The notes: a model not told the origin generated them from the sequence alone. 32,460 nucleotides of DNA from Candidatus Chloroheliaceae bacterium (GCA_013390945.1 JACAUC010000033.1:1-32460); one strand, 5' to 3'. Shown: positions 24,218-32,386, numbered from the stretch's first letter. Program-made: numbers and translations.

Positions 24218-24287
24218 TAGGTAGGGGTTTATTGAATAAACCCGCATCACATTGGGCGTATGCAATACACCCCTACCTAAATTTTTT
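24218..24287. mobile_element. REP/MITE-like cruciform element, also terminator-like
   Basis: Outer arms TAGGTAGGGGT (24218-24228) and ACCCCTACCTA (24269-24279) pair perfectly over 11 bp. Inside are two further hairpins: GGGTTTATT-G-AATAAACCC (24225-24243, overlapping the outer arm) and GGGCGTAT-GCA-ATACACCC (24254-24272, one mismatch). T-rich sequence follows the right arm. The GTAGGGG...CCCCTAC ends and the GGGCGTATGCAATAC core are typical of small dispersed palindromic repeats in many bacterial and archaeal genomes. It carries no gene and may have been recruited as the terminator of the hydrolase gene. Confidence 0.65.
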
Positions 24288-24358
24288 GAACCGATTTGAC
24301 AGCCTGAAGCTGGAACGTTAAGATTAGGCCAGCTTTTTTGTTGGCTCATCTAATATTC

Positions 24359-25888
24359 ATGTTTGGAAAAATGACCCTCACCAAAATTTCAGCCAAACTC
24401 AATTTACAAAATCAGCCGGGGCAGCGTTTCAATGTTGTACCGATCTTCTTAGCGTTGCTCATTATTCTCTATGTTGGAGCGATAATGGGTTTACATTGGC
24501 TACGCCAAGAACGCTTTATGAACGGCTTTGATCTCGCGTTCTACGAACAGGCCGCTTGGAATACCGGGCATGGCCGCTTTCTGGAAGTTTCGGGTACGGA
24601 TTTTAGCCACTCCCTTCTGGGAACCGACGTTATCCTGATTGTGGCACTGATGACCCCGCTCTATATGTTGGTGCAATCGCCCCTGACTCTACTTTTCCAA
24701 GAGACGCTGGTGGTAGCCCTAGGAGCGATTCCGGTCTATTGGCTGGCCCGTGACCGACTAGGAAACCGGGTAGCCGGGTTGCTCTTCGCCTTAACTTACC
24801 TACTACTCTTAGGGGTACAAAACGGCAACCTCTACGAGTTGCGCTTCCGCCCGATGGCAATGAGCTTTCTGCTCTTCGCCTTCTACTATTACGAACGGGG
24901 ACGCTTTTGGCCTTTCCTAGCATTTGCTACCCTTGCCCTAACCTGCCGCCCTGAAAATGGGCTAGTGCTGATAATGTTGGCCCTCTATGGCTTTATCAAG
25001 GGGCGGCCTAAAATTTTTGGCTGGCACTTCGTGATCGGCCCATTAATACTTGGCGCAGTCTGGTTTACTCTAGCAACGCTAGTGATTATTCCGGGCCTTT
25101 CTACTGGAAGTATTGCCCTTTCTGAAAATTTTGCGGGAGGTTCACCCCAAGCGGCTCTAATCCAACTCTTTACTAATCCGGTAGAGTTCTTTTCGGATAA
25201 TTCTCTGTTAGGTAAATTATGCTACCTCCCCTTACTATTGCTACCTTTGCTCTTTTTACCATTGGGTAGCCCAACAGTACTCCTAATGGCCTTGCCGCTC
25301 TTAGCCATCAATCTCCTTTCAAAGCGTCCGATGCAGTGGAATGCCTATGATTATCACTATCAAGGTTCGATTATCCCTTGGCTGCTGGCAGCTACTATCT
25401 TTACCCTAGAAAAATGGCAGACTAAGCCGCTCCGCTTCCTGCGACGGATCAAGAGTAACCTCTTTCTACCGGGGGCAGTGTTGGCAGCTACCGTTGCCAT
25501 ATATCTCCTCTTTAACCTAATTTTCAGCTTGAGTAGTCTTAAACTTCCCGACGATATTGCCCGCACCGACAACGGAATCGCCAAGATTTTGACGCGCAAA
25601 GAGCAACCCCGCTGGGAAGCAGGTAAAGAACTCCTAAAATTGATCCCGCCGGATGCGCCCTTAGCCATCACTAATCTCTGGTCTTCTCAGGTCAAGCCGC
25701 GCCAAGGTCTTTGGCTCTTCCGCAATAAAACCCTCTACTCGGTACATCCTACCCTTACAGCCCAATATATCTTTGCCGACTTGCGCTCGGCAGATGATAA
25801 ACCCCTAATAGACGAGTTGCCCCCAGCAGAATGGGAAGTGCTAGACCAGAAACAAGATTACATTCTACTCAAGAAAAAGAAGAGTTAA
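24359..25888 (+). CDS. DUF2079-family polytopic membrane protein
   Basis: About 509 residues from the ATG at 24359, with roughly ten hydrophobic segments. The early FMNGFDLAFYEQAAWNTGHG and the following DFSHSLLGTDVILIVALMTP match the DUF2079 pattern, a family with a GT-C-like membrane topology seen in Chloroflexota and Actinobacteria whose biochemical function is not established. A soluble C-terminal part (about 420-509) includes LLKLIPPDAPLAITNLWSS. The start is uncertain: TTG 24338, ATG 24359 and ATG 24371 are all in frame and none has a strong Shine-Dalgarno. It is followed by the promoter of the flavin-uptake unit. Confidence 0.8.
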   Translation: MFGKMTLTKISAKLNLQNQPGQRFNVVPIFLALLIILYVGAIMGLHWLRQERFMNGFDLAFYEQAAWNTGHGRFLEVSGTDFSHSLLGTDVILIVALMTPLYMLVQSPLTLLFQETLVVALGAIPVYWLARDRLGNRVAGLLFALTYLLLLGVQNGNLYELRFRPMAMSFLLFAFYYYERGRFWPFLAFATLALTCRPENGLVLIMLALYGFIKGRPKIFGWHFVIGPLILGAVWFTLATLVIIPGLSTGSIALSENFAGGSPQAALIQLFTNPVEFFSDNSLLGKLCYLPLLLLPLLFLPLGSPTVLLMALPLLAINLLSKRPMQWNAYDYHYQGSIIPWLLAATIFTLEKWQTKPLRFLRRIKSNLFLPGAVLAATVAIYLLFNLIFSLSSLKLPDDIARTDNGIAKILTRKEQPRWEAGKELLKLIPPDAPLAITNLWSSQVKPRQGLWLFRNKTLYSVHPTLTAQYIFADLRSADDKPLIDELPPAEWEVLDQKQDYILLKKKKS

Positions 25889-25944
25889 CTTATGTCCAAA
25901 GTAAATTTATGGATAAGAAACGGTGAATTTACCCCACCAAACGG

Positions 25945-25973
25945 TTGACAAACTCTGTGAAAAAGGGTACAAT
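25945..25973 (+). promoter_or_regulatory. Consensus promoter of the FMN-riboswitch unit
   Basis: A perfect -35 TTGACA (25945-25950), a 17-base spacer and TACAAT (25968-25973). Transcription would start near 25980, about 30 bases before the aptamer. Confidence 0.85.
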
Positions 25974-26008
25974 TTGGGCGGTAGAATAAAAATAATATTG
26001 AAAACCTG

Positions 26009-26153
26009 ACCTTCAGGGCATGGTGCGGCCTTTTAAATGGGGCCAATTCCTGACCGGCGGTATAGCCCGCGAGCCCCAACCTCTTCTAAGAGCAAGGGTG
26101 CATGATTCGGTGAAACTCCGAGGCCGACGGTAATAGTCCGGATAAAAGAAGGT
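26009..26153 (+). promoter_or_regulatory. FMN riboswitch (RFN element)
   Basis: The conserved core is directly readable: CTTCAGGGCA (26011-26020), GACCGGCGGTATAGCCCGCG (about 26052-26071), TGATTCGGTGAAACTCCGAG (about 26103-26122), GCCGACGGTAATAGTCCGGA (about 26123-26142) and the closing AGAAGG (26147-26152), which pairs with CCTTC at the start. Between CTTCAGGGCA and the third helix lies a GGCC...GGCC variable arm. Binding of FMN to this class normally folds a downstream terminator; two hairpins with T-runs follow (26198-26231, 26251-26292). It therefore very probably represses the permease and binding-protein genes when flavin is plentiful. Confidence 0.97.
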
Positions 26154-26197
26154 AACGGCGGCATTATGCTGCTCTTTTCCCTGTATTCTAAACCTTG

Positions 26198-26231
26198 AAG
26201 GTGGTCAACGCTTGAACGTGACCACCTTTTT
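26198..26231 (+). terminator. First terminator of the riboswitch expression platform
   Basis: AAGGTGGTCA (26198-26207) pairs perfectly with TGACCACCTT (26219-26228), and the T-run continues to 26231. A competing small hairpin ACCTT-G-AAGGT (26192-26202) overlaps the left arm and could take part in switching. Confidence 0.85.
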
Positions 26232-26250
26232 GCTGTAAAAATACTTGAGA

Positions 26251-26292
26251 GGAGCGCGAGAGGTAGCCTGTTACCCTTGCGCTCCTTTTTTT
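26251..26292 (+). terminator. Second terminator of the riboswitch expression platform
   Basis: GGAGCGC (26251-26257) pairs with GCGCTCC (26279-26285), extended inward by an imperfect GAGAGGTA/TACCCTT arm, and is followed by seven T residues. It begins 19 bases after the first terminator and ends 35 bases before the permease start codon. Confidence 0.8.
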
Positions 26293-26327
26293 ATTGTTTT
26301 TTTTAGTCAAAGGTTGAGGATCTATAG

Positions 26328-27221
26328 ATGTTAGCGAACAAACGAATGAATTTTATTGAAGAAGAATGGTCGCTAGACCACGCCGAAAGTTTTAAACTTT
26401 CTACTCCAACCCTACCAGTAGTAACCGACTGGGATGAACCAGAAAAACAAGCCACACCAAGAAAAACTTGGCTTAAATCTCACCACCTCTCAAAAGCAGC
26501 CACGCCACTCACCCTGTTAGGTCTACTTGGTCTGTGGCAACTCCTGACCTCCCTAGCACTTTATCCTGAATATATTCTACCCACACCAATTAAAGTAGCG
26601 GCACGATTTGGCGAAGTAGCCCAATCCGGGGCACTCTGGCGACATATGCAAACCACGTTGCTAGAAGCAGCCCTAGGCTTTGGCTCGGCTCTGCTAGTGG
26701 TAGGGCTCTTATGTTATCCCATCGCCCATTCGCGGTTAGTAGCCAGCCTACTTAGCCCCATTTTGGCGGCAACGCAAGCGATACCATTAGTCGCAATAGC
26801 ACCCCTACTAGTAATCTGGTTCGGCTTTGGGCTACCCCCCAAAGTAATCACATGCGCCCTAATCGTCTTTTTCCCCCTGCTGCTCAACGCTGTAGCGGGA
26901 CTTAAAGGCATAGACAAATCCTTGACTGAAGCCGCTTCGGTCTGTGGAGCCTCACGCTGGCAGGCTTTTTGGTGGCTAGAACTGCCCCTAGCCCTGCCCA
27001 CAATGTTAACCGGGGTTAAGATTGGTTTCACGGTGGCTATTACAGGCGCAGTGGTGGGTGAATTTATTTCATCCGATTCAGGGCTGGGCTACCTGCTCAA
27101 CCTAGGGCGCGGTCAGTTTGATACCGCTCTAGTCTTTGTAGCCCTGCTCACTCTAACGGCTATTGCGATGGCGGCCTATGGCCTCGTGGGTCTGGTTGAA
27201 AAACGTTTTGCAAATTGGTAG
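26328..27221 (+). CDS. ribX: ABC transporter permease, probable flavin uptake (RibX/ThiX-like)
   Basis: Inner-membrane permease of the nitrate/taurine/thiamine-precursor type, 297 residues. About 58 cytoplasmic residues precede six membrane segments (from about 60). The loop contacting the ATPase is EAASVCGASRWQAFWWLELP (201-220), the expected EAA motif with downstream LP. Start ATG at 26328 with GAGG eight bases upstream. It is the first gene behind the FMN riboswitch, which points to riboflavin or a flavin precursor; ThiXY-like transporters under FMN riboswitches are known from Chloroflexus as RibXY. No ATPase gene is in this unit, so one encoded elsewhere must serve it. Without the riboswitch I would have called it only a ThiX/SsuC-type permease. 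Confidence 0.85.
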   Translation: MLANKRMNFIEEEWSLDHAESFKLSTPTLPVVTDWDEPEKQATPRKTWLKSHHLSKAATPLTLLGLLGLWQLLTSLALYPEYILPTPIKVAARFGEVAQSGALWRHMQTTLLEAALGFGSALLVVGLLCYPIAHSRLVASLLSPILAATQAIPLVAIAPLLVIWFGFGLPPKVITCALIVFFPLLLNAVAGLKGIDKSLTEAASVCGASRWQAFWWLELPLALPTMLTGVKIGFTVAITGAVVGEFISSDSGLGYLLNLGRGQFDTALVFVALLTLTAIAMAAYGLVGLVEKRFANW

Positions 27222-27253
27222 TATTTTATTTTTAACGGAGGAGATTAGTTTTT

Positions 27254-28363
27254 ATGATGTTCAAGAAGTTCCTAGCCAGTGCGATCATAGCGGTGCTATT
27301 CTTGCCAATCCTGGCAGCCTGTGGCGATAACACTACCGCACCTACCACCGTAGCGGCTAGTAAAAGTGCCGCTACTACCGCAGCAGTCTCAGGGGCGGTC
27401 ACCACCACTACATCTGCCACCACCGGGGCGACTACTGGTAAGCAGGCAGTCACCCTAGCACTCAGTTACATCCCGGATGTCCAGTTCGCACCCTACTATG
27501 TAGCCCAAGATAAAGGCTACTTTGCTGCCGAGGGTTTGGATGTTACCTTCCAATATGGCACGATTAACGATTTGATGGCGTTAGTCGGGCAGGGCAAGAT
27601 TCCTTTCGCCTTGGCCGGAGGAGATGAAGTGCTGCAAGCCCGCGCAGGTGGTATCCCGGTAACTTACATCGCCACACAGTACCAGAAGTATCCGGTAGCG
27701 TTAGCCTCTCCCAAAAGCAAGGGCATTACCAAACTGGCCGACTTGAAGGGCAAGACTATCGGTATTCCCGGCCAATATGGTTCTAGCTACGTCGGTCTGA
27801 AGGCAATTTTGGCCGCCGCTAAACTTACCGAAGAAGATATTAAGGAGCAGGTGATCGGCTTTAACCAGCGCGAAGCCCTCACGCAAGGTAAAGTAGACGC
27901 AGCGATGGTCTTTTCGATGAATGAGCCAGTGCAACTTCAGAAAGCCGGAGTCGCCCTCGATATTATCGAGGTCTCCAGTGTTAGCAACTTGGCCTCGGTG
28001 GGTCTGATTACTGGGGAAAGTTTGATAAAATCTAACCCTGAACTAGTGCAAAAGATAACCCGCGCCGTAACACGTGGACTCAAGGATACCATCGCCAACC
28101 CGGATGCTGCCTTTGACAGCACCGTCAAGGTTGCACCCGACGCAAAGGGCGCAGACCCCGAATTGCAGCGAGCAGTACTTAAAGAAACGGTCAAGTTTAT
28201 GGTAGCCGAAAACGTCAAGGGTCAGCCCATTGGCTACAGCGACCCCAAAGTATGGGAAACCTCGCAACAGTTCCTGCTGGACAATAAGTTGATTCAGAGC
28301 AAGGTTGACTCTACCATTGCCTTCAGCAATAAATTCGTCAGTGCCGACATAGGCAAATATTAA
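27254..28363 (+). CDS. ribY: ABC substrate-binding lipoprotein, probable flavin binder (RibY/ThiY-like)
   Basis: A 369-residue lipoprotein: signal ending LPILAAC with Cys23, an Ala/Thr/Ser linker to about residue 65, then an NMT1/THI5-like binding domain. It shows VTLALSYIPDVQFAPYYVAQ, DKGYFAAEGLDVTFQYG, IPFALAGGDEVLQARAGGIP, DLKGKTIGIPGQYGSSYVG and FNQREALTQGKVDAAMVFSM. Start ATG at 27254 (a second ATG follows at once) with GGAGGAG about ten bases upstream. It lies 32 bases after the permease gene, under the same FMN riboswitch, and is closed by a terminator at 28401-28439. Flavin as ligand is inferred from the riboswitch and the Chloroflexus precedent; pyrimidine thiamine precursors are the usual ligand of ThiY relatives. 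Confidence 0.85.
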   Translation: MMFKKFLASAIIAVLFLPILAACGDNTTAPTTVAASKSAATTAAVSGAVTTTTSATTGATTGKQAVTLALSYIPDVQFAPYYVAQDKGYFAAEGLDVTFQYGTINDLMALVGQGKIPFALAGGDEVLQARAGGIPVTYIATQYQKYPVALASPKSKGITKLADLKGKTIGIPGQYGSSYVGLKAILAAAKLTEEDIKEQVIGFNQREALTQGKVDAAMVFSMNEPVQLQKAGVALDIIEVSSVSNLASVGLITGESLIKSNPELVQKITRAVTRGLKDTIANPDAAFDSTVKVAPDAKGADPELQRAVLKETVKFMVAENVKGQPIGYSDPKVWETSQQFLLDNKLIQSKVDSTIAFSNKFVSADIGKY

Positions 28364-28400
28364 TCTCACAAGATTTTTCTAGCATACGAAAATAATGCAA

Positions 28401-28439
28401 GTAAAAAATTCGTCGGTTAACCCCGATGAATTTTTTTAC
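28401..28439. terminator. Terminator after the flavin-uptake unit
   Basis: GTAAAAAATTCGTCGG (28401-28416) pairs with CCGATGAATTTTTTTAC (28423-28439) with a G-T wobble and one extra T. It begins 37 bases after the stop; the A-run and T-run could make it bidirectional. Confidence 0.8.
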
Positions 28440-28526
28440 TCTTCATGTTATATTATGGCAGAGTAAACTGTTTGACCAAAATTATAGAATAACCCTGTTT
28501 AAGGAAAAGAGAGGTTTTAAGAAACC

Positions 28527-29453
28527 ATGAGGAGATCGGGCATATTTCTATTTGCCATCTTGACACTGATACTGCCATGCTTAGCCAGTGAAACCAGTGC
28601 AGCACCTACCTTTGGAGATACCAGCTTTCAACAGACGTGGGAACGTACCGACAAGCTTTTGACCGAACAAACTAACGTAGGGCGTGGTTTTGTTTGGGGG
28701 CCAGACTCGATTTTTAGCGGAAAAGAGGCTTATACCGAAGCCAGTGGTGGACAACGCATCGTCCAATATTTCGACAAGGCCCGGGTAGAGATTAACAATC
28801 CCCAAGCCAAACGCACTGACCTTAGCTTTGTCACTAGTGGGCTTTTGGTTAAAGAACTGGTGCTAGGTCGTCAACAGAACGGAGATTATGTCAACAACTA
28901 CACCCAAGGCAAGCCCTCGGAAGTGCAAGTAGCAGGGGATCCTAACACCGACGGAGCCAACCAAGTGGCCCCCACTTATCGGAGCTTTGGCAAGGTCGCC
29001 ACCTTCAACAATGATAACCACGTTAGCACAAAATTCGGCCAACAGGTGACACAGAAGATGGATAAAGATGGAACGATAACTAACATTACGTCACCCGATC
29101 CAAATGTGCGCCTAACCGGATATGATAGTTCTACCCAACACAACATTGCCAATGTCTTTGTGACCTATGGCAATAGCCAAGGCCAGATCTGGAACGGTTC
29201 GGCTTATGTAAAGGGTGCAGTCTTCGCCCCTGACGCAACCTATATCTTTGGGTTGCCCATTACCGAACCCTACTGGATTCGGACAGTGGTAGGAGGCGAA
29301 GAGAAAGATGTCTTGATACAACTTTTTGAACGCCGAGTCCTAACCTATACGCCCAACAATGATCTTGCCAATCGGGTAGAGATGGGCAATGTTGGAGCGC
29401 ATTACTATCGCTGGCGCTATCAGGAAAACTTAGGACTGGGTGCCAGCAAATAA
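28527..29453 (+). CDS. Secreted protein of unknown function, Chloroflexota-type
   Basis: A 308-residue protein with a cleavable signal peptide (hydrophobic to about residue 20, likely cut near ETSAA). The mature part contains FQQTWERTDKLLTEQ, GFVWGPDSIFSGKEAYTEA, RIVQYFDKARVEINNP, VTSGLLVKELVLGRQQNGDY and, near the end, LIQLFERRVLTYTP and VEMGNVGAHYYRWRY. I recognise this arrangement from many Chloroflexota secreted proteins, often as a module repeated or attached to other domains, but no function is established for it. No lipobox or membrane anchor is present. A GAGAGG sequence about 13 bases before the ATG is a poor Shine-Dalgarno. It converges with the protoglobin-like gene, with five bases between the stop codons. 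Confidence 0.8.
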   Translation: MRRSGIFLFAILTLILPCLASETSAAPTFGDTSFQQTWERTDKLLTEQTNVGRGFVWGPDSIFSGKEAYTEASGGQRIVQYFDKARVEINNPQAKRTDLSFVTSGLLVKELVLGRQQNGDYVNNYTQGKPSEVQVAGDPNTDGANQVAPTYRSFGKVATFNNDNHVSTKFGQQVTQKMDKDGTITNITSPDPNVRLTGYDSSTQHNIANVFVTYGNSQGQIWNGSAYVKGAVFAPDATYIFGLPITEPYWIRTVVGGEEKDVLIQLFERRVLTYTPNNDLANRVEMGNVGAHYYRWRYQENLGLGASK

Positions 29454-29458
29454 TTTGG

Positions 29459-30037
29459 TTAACTAGAGGAGCCTTGCTCCTCTCCCCGAATTTCAACAAT
29501 CATTCGGACAGTCTCTACCACCGCCATCCGATGTATTAGGGCTTGGTTTATACCGGAGGCGCGTTCAACCGCATGGAGATATTGTTGGCGGTAACTCTCC
29601 ACGATCAAACCTGCAATTACATCTGTCATCCGTTTGAAGGCCACAAAGACTCGGGTGGCCTTCACTGGATCAAAATCCTGATAACATTTATCCATAAAAA
29701 ACAGTTGCACCCGACTCAAAATTCCAAAGAGGAATTGATTGTCCACCCCTCGCTTGATGTGCATCAGGCCCACAAACCACTGGCGTTGCCAGAACTCCGG
29801 CTTGATCTGACCACTAATAACTTCCAAATACCAGTCGTGCAGGGTAATTTCACGATGAGGACGTTCACCATCCACAAAAACTTGGGCGGTACGGGGATAG
29901 GCATAGAGCGTATCATAGAAGACTTTGGTCAACTCGTCCGTCCATTGCTGAAGATGGGCGGCATTTTCCCGTAAAATTTGGCTATCTTGTGCCGAAAAAC
30001 CCGTCAGAGCTACAAGATCTCTAACAACTTGTTCCAT
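29459..30037 (-). CDS. Protoglobin-like single-domain haem protein
   Basis: A 192-residue soluble protein whose pattern matches protoglobin/globin-coupled-sensor globin domains: an N-terminal helix (LTGFSAQDSQILRENAAHL), then DELTKVFYDTLYAYPRTAQVF, WQRQWFVGLMHIKRGVDNQF with the likely proximal haem ligand His93, and a final helix VAFKRMTDVIAGLIVESYR. Residues about 155-192 add a helix that resembles the linker to an output domain in sensor proteins, but no kinase, cyclase or methyl-accepting domain follows. It probably binds O2, NO or CO; whether as sensor or detoxifier is unknown. Start ATG at 30037 with GAGGA seven bases upstream. An 8-bp inverted repeat at 30100-30136 lies 63 bases upstream. 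Confidence 0.8.
   Translation of the reverse strand: MEQVVRDLVALTGFSAQDSQILRENAAHLQQWTDELTKVFYDTLYAYPRTAQVFVDGERPHREITLHDWYLEVISGQIKPEFWQRQWFVGLMHIKRGVDNQFLFGILSRVQLFFMDKCYQDFDPVKATRVFVAFKRMTDVIAGLIVESYRQQYLHAVERASGINQALIHRMAVVETVRMIVEIRGEEQGSSS
29465..29483. repeat. Perfect hairpin in the last codons of the protoglobin-like gene
   Basis: AGAGGAGC (29465-29472) pairs perfectly with GCTCCTCT (29476-29483) around a 3-base loop. It lies a few bases from both convergent stop codons. There is no T-run on either side, so it could stabilise 3' ends or pause polymerase rather than terminate by itself. Confidence 0.5.
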
Positions 30038-30099
30038 AAAAATTTCCTCGAATTGATAAATCGTTTTCGGAGCTAACTAACAGATAAACCTTATTTTAG

Positions 30100-30136
30100 T
30101 TGACCAACATTACATTGAACCTTAACCTTTGGTCAA
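30100..30136. promoter_or_regulatory. Candidate operator upstream of the protoglobin-like gene
   Basis: TTGACCAA (30100-30107) and TTGGTCAA (30129-30136) are perfect inverted 8-base half-sites 21 bases apart. On the minus strand the distal half-site contains TTGACC, a possible -35 box, though no convincing -10 is seen. A dimeric regulator site is plausible. Confidence 0.35.
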
Positions 30137-30168
30137 ATTTAGGTAAAAATCCTGCTGTATAGCTCCAC

Positions 30169-32259
30169 CTACTTAAAGAAGGCATCTACTTCGGCCCGTA
30201 TCTCACTCAGACGAGCTTCACCTTCACCTCGCAAACCTTCTAGGCGTATCCGTTCCTGCTCCGCTTTGCCTTCCAACTCCCGCTTACGTGCGACGGCCTT
30301 CTGAAAACTGCCCCGCAGGTCGTCAATTTCGCGCTGCACTCCCCGGCCCAATTCCTCGCCAAAATGGTTAAAGATTTCACCTACTGCCGCTTTTAAGTCG
30401 CTCTCTTTAGCCTCTACCGAGGGCATCAGTTGTTTGCGGGTATGTTCGCTATAGGCATCCACCAACCGACTAGTCAAGACCTTTGAACCAAGCGAACCAC
30501 CCACTACCACCGTGACCAACAAGGCGGGCAATCCCAAAAGCGAAGTGGAGAGAACCAACCCAATCAGCCCGGCTACCCCACCAATTACCGCATAGGTAAG
30601 GCCATAAACCGCCAGCACCCGCACTACATCCCCAAAGACATCGCTCGAACCGCTTGCCATACCCTGCGGATCAAAATCGAAGAAGCTACTACCACTGAGC
30701 CAGCGTTCCAGTGTATCGCTGACCGAACTAGCATCCATCTGCCAAGGGCCGGTCGCAGCACCACCCAAGAAGTCGCGTCGAATCGCTTCCACCGTCTCAT
30801 CATATTCGGCGGCATAGCCCAACAACTCATCCTTGAGCTTTTCAAAGACCTCGCGCAACTGAGCTTGGGCCTCCACATTCCACTCCGTCAGGCGACGATT
30901 GAAATAACGGGCCGCCTCGTCCTCAAAACGAACCGCTAGTTTGGCTCGAAAGCGCTCACTATCGAAAAGTGCTTCCGGTAGGGAAGCTAAATTAAGAACG
31001 CCACCCTCGGATTCGTCCATAAAGCGTCGGGCATCCTCGGTAAATTCGCCCTCCATCCGCCGGAAGAAGCTATGTAAACTTTCGTAGATGGACTTCTGTT
31101 GGGTCTTGCTCACGCCCTCCACCGCTCGTAACAAATTATCGCGAATCTGATTCAGACGAGCAAAGCCCGGCTCGGTAGCCCTCAGGCGGCGTTCCAATTC
31201 GCTCACCTCTACGCCTAAAGTACTAAGCCGAGCCGCAATCTCTTCACGAGCGCGAGCTAACCCCAACTCCACCGAGCGCAAGGAGCGGTCTATCAAGACT
31301 CGACCCCGTTCGTTACGCAAGAAAGAATCAAGCTCACACTCAAATTCGGCCATATGGCTATTTGCCAGTTTAATTTCATCCGGTATCGGGCGCGGTTGCC
31401 GAGTCTTTTTGTCCCAACGAGCCGTCAGAGCTTGCAAAGCACTCACCTCAAAAACCCGCTCTTCAAAATGGCCGTCGGCTACATATTTTGAAAGTTCCTT
31501 TTTCATCCGTAACCGGATTTTCGCTTCGTCCTCTTCAGGGTTAAGCGAACTACGCTCGATATTATCCCAAGCATTGACCAAAAAGAAGAGATTGGTTAGA
31601 TTGTGGCGGCGCACCAGATTATCTAAATATTCTTGCTCTTGTTGGGTGTAAAAGTGCATCGCATCGAAAACAAAGACCACCGCGTCTGTCCGCTTGAGTT
31701 GTTCGATAACCCGTTGAGTACGGGCCGGATGATCGTTTAGCCCCGGCGAGTCCACCAATTCCACATCGTAGCGACACAATTCGAGATTATATTCGACTAT
31801 CGCCCGATCTACTTCGCTGAAGCGATCTAGTTTAGCCACCCGGTTGGTAGCACTATCGCGGTCATCGTCTAGGCTAAGCTGATATTCTCCTTTGAATTGT
31901 TCAAAGGTTAGCTCTTCATCCGGTCGTCCGTTACTAAACTTGACATAGACCTTTGGCTCCGGCCCAAAACGGATCACCGTAATGACGGCGGTGGTGGGTG
32001 TAGCGTTAATTGGCAAAATATTGGAGCCAAGTAAAGCGTTTAGCACCGTAGATTTACCCCGGTTAAAATCACCCATCACCAATACCCGAAAGACTCCTTC
32101 GCGCAACCAAGTAGCTTGACGGCGCAGTTCGGCACTATTCTCCGAGGAGCCTAGTTCGGCATCCAGCCGTCCGGCCAGCCCTTCCATACGTTTGGCTACG
32201 CTCTCGCGCAGACGGTCAAACTCCTCTAGTCCAGCGAAACGGTCGGTAGTGACAATCAT
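30169..32259 (-). CDS. Bacterial dynamin-like GTPase
   Basis: A 696-residue large GTPase likely to remodel or tether membranes. The GTPase domain (about 55-290) has the P-loop GDFNRGKST (63-71), a switch I threonine in ATPTT (86-90), DSPGLND (170-176) and NAWD (229-232) as the base-recognition motif. Helical regions rich in Arg and Glu follow. A hydrophobic stretch of about 40 residues (547-587, AVIGGVAGLIGLVL and LPALLVTVVVGG) would act as a membrane paddle, and the C-terminus is a coiled coil. I start at the ATG at 32259 with GGGAG eight bases upstream; a frame to 32313 adds 18 residues without support. Only one dynamin is present, whereas many bacteria carry them in pairs. It is 131 bases upstream of the protoglobin-like gene on the same strand. 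Confidence 0.92.
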   Translation of the reverse strand: MIVTTDRFAGLEEFDRLRESVAKRMEGLAGRLDAELGSSENSAELRRQATWLREGVFRVLVMGDFNRGKSTVLNALLGSNILPINATPTTAVITVIRFGPEPKVYVKFSNGRPDEELTFEQFKGEYQLSLDDDRDSATNRVAKLDRFSEVDRAIVEYNLELCRYDVELVDSPGLNDHPARTQRVIEQLKRTDAVVFVFDAMHFYTQQEQEYLDNLVRRHNLTNLFFLVNAWDNIERSSLNPEEDEAKIRLRMKKELSKYVADGHFEERVFEVSALQALTARWDKKTRQPRPIPDEIKLANSHMAEFECELDSFLRNERGRVLIDRSLRSVELGLARAREEIAARLSTLGVEVSELERRLRATEPGFARLNQIRDNLLRAVEGVSKTQQKSIYESLHSFFRRMEGEFTEDARRFMDESEGGVLNLASLPEALFDSERFRAKLAVRFEDEAARYFNRRLTEWNVEAQAQLREVFEKLKDELLGYAAEYDETVEAIRRDFLGGAATGPWQMDASSVSDTLERWLSGSSFFDFDPQGMASGSSDVFGDVVRVLAVYGLTYAVIGGVAGLIGLVLSTSLLGLPALLVTVVVGGSLGSKVLTSRLVDAYSEHTRKQLMPSVEAKESDLKAAVGEIFNHFGEELGRGVQREIDDLRGSFQKAVARKRELEGKAEQERIRLEGLRGEGEARLSEIRAEVDAFFK

Positions 32260-32386
32260 TGTAAGTACTCCCTGTTTTGCACCCTGAGTATGGGTTTGAG
32301 ATTTTAGAGACACAAACCTTGTGGATAGATAGTTACCTTCAAAAGATACGTTACAGACCGCCTCTAAGTTCCATAGATTTGGCAGA

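Noticed and set aside
25892..25948. A small peptide gene (MSKVNLWIRNGEF...) before the flavin promoter
   Set aside because: It has no ribosome binding site of its own and its stop codon lies inside the -35 box of the next promoter; no support beyond an open frame of 18 residues.
29543..29974. A 143-residue plus-strand protein
   Set aside because: It is antisense to the protoglobin-like gene, which has a good ribosome binding site and family motifs; this frame has neither.
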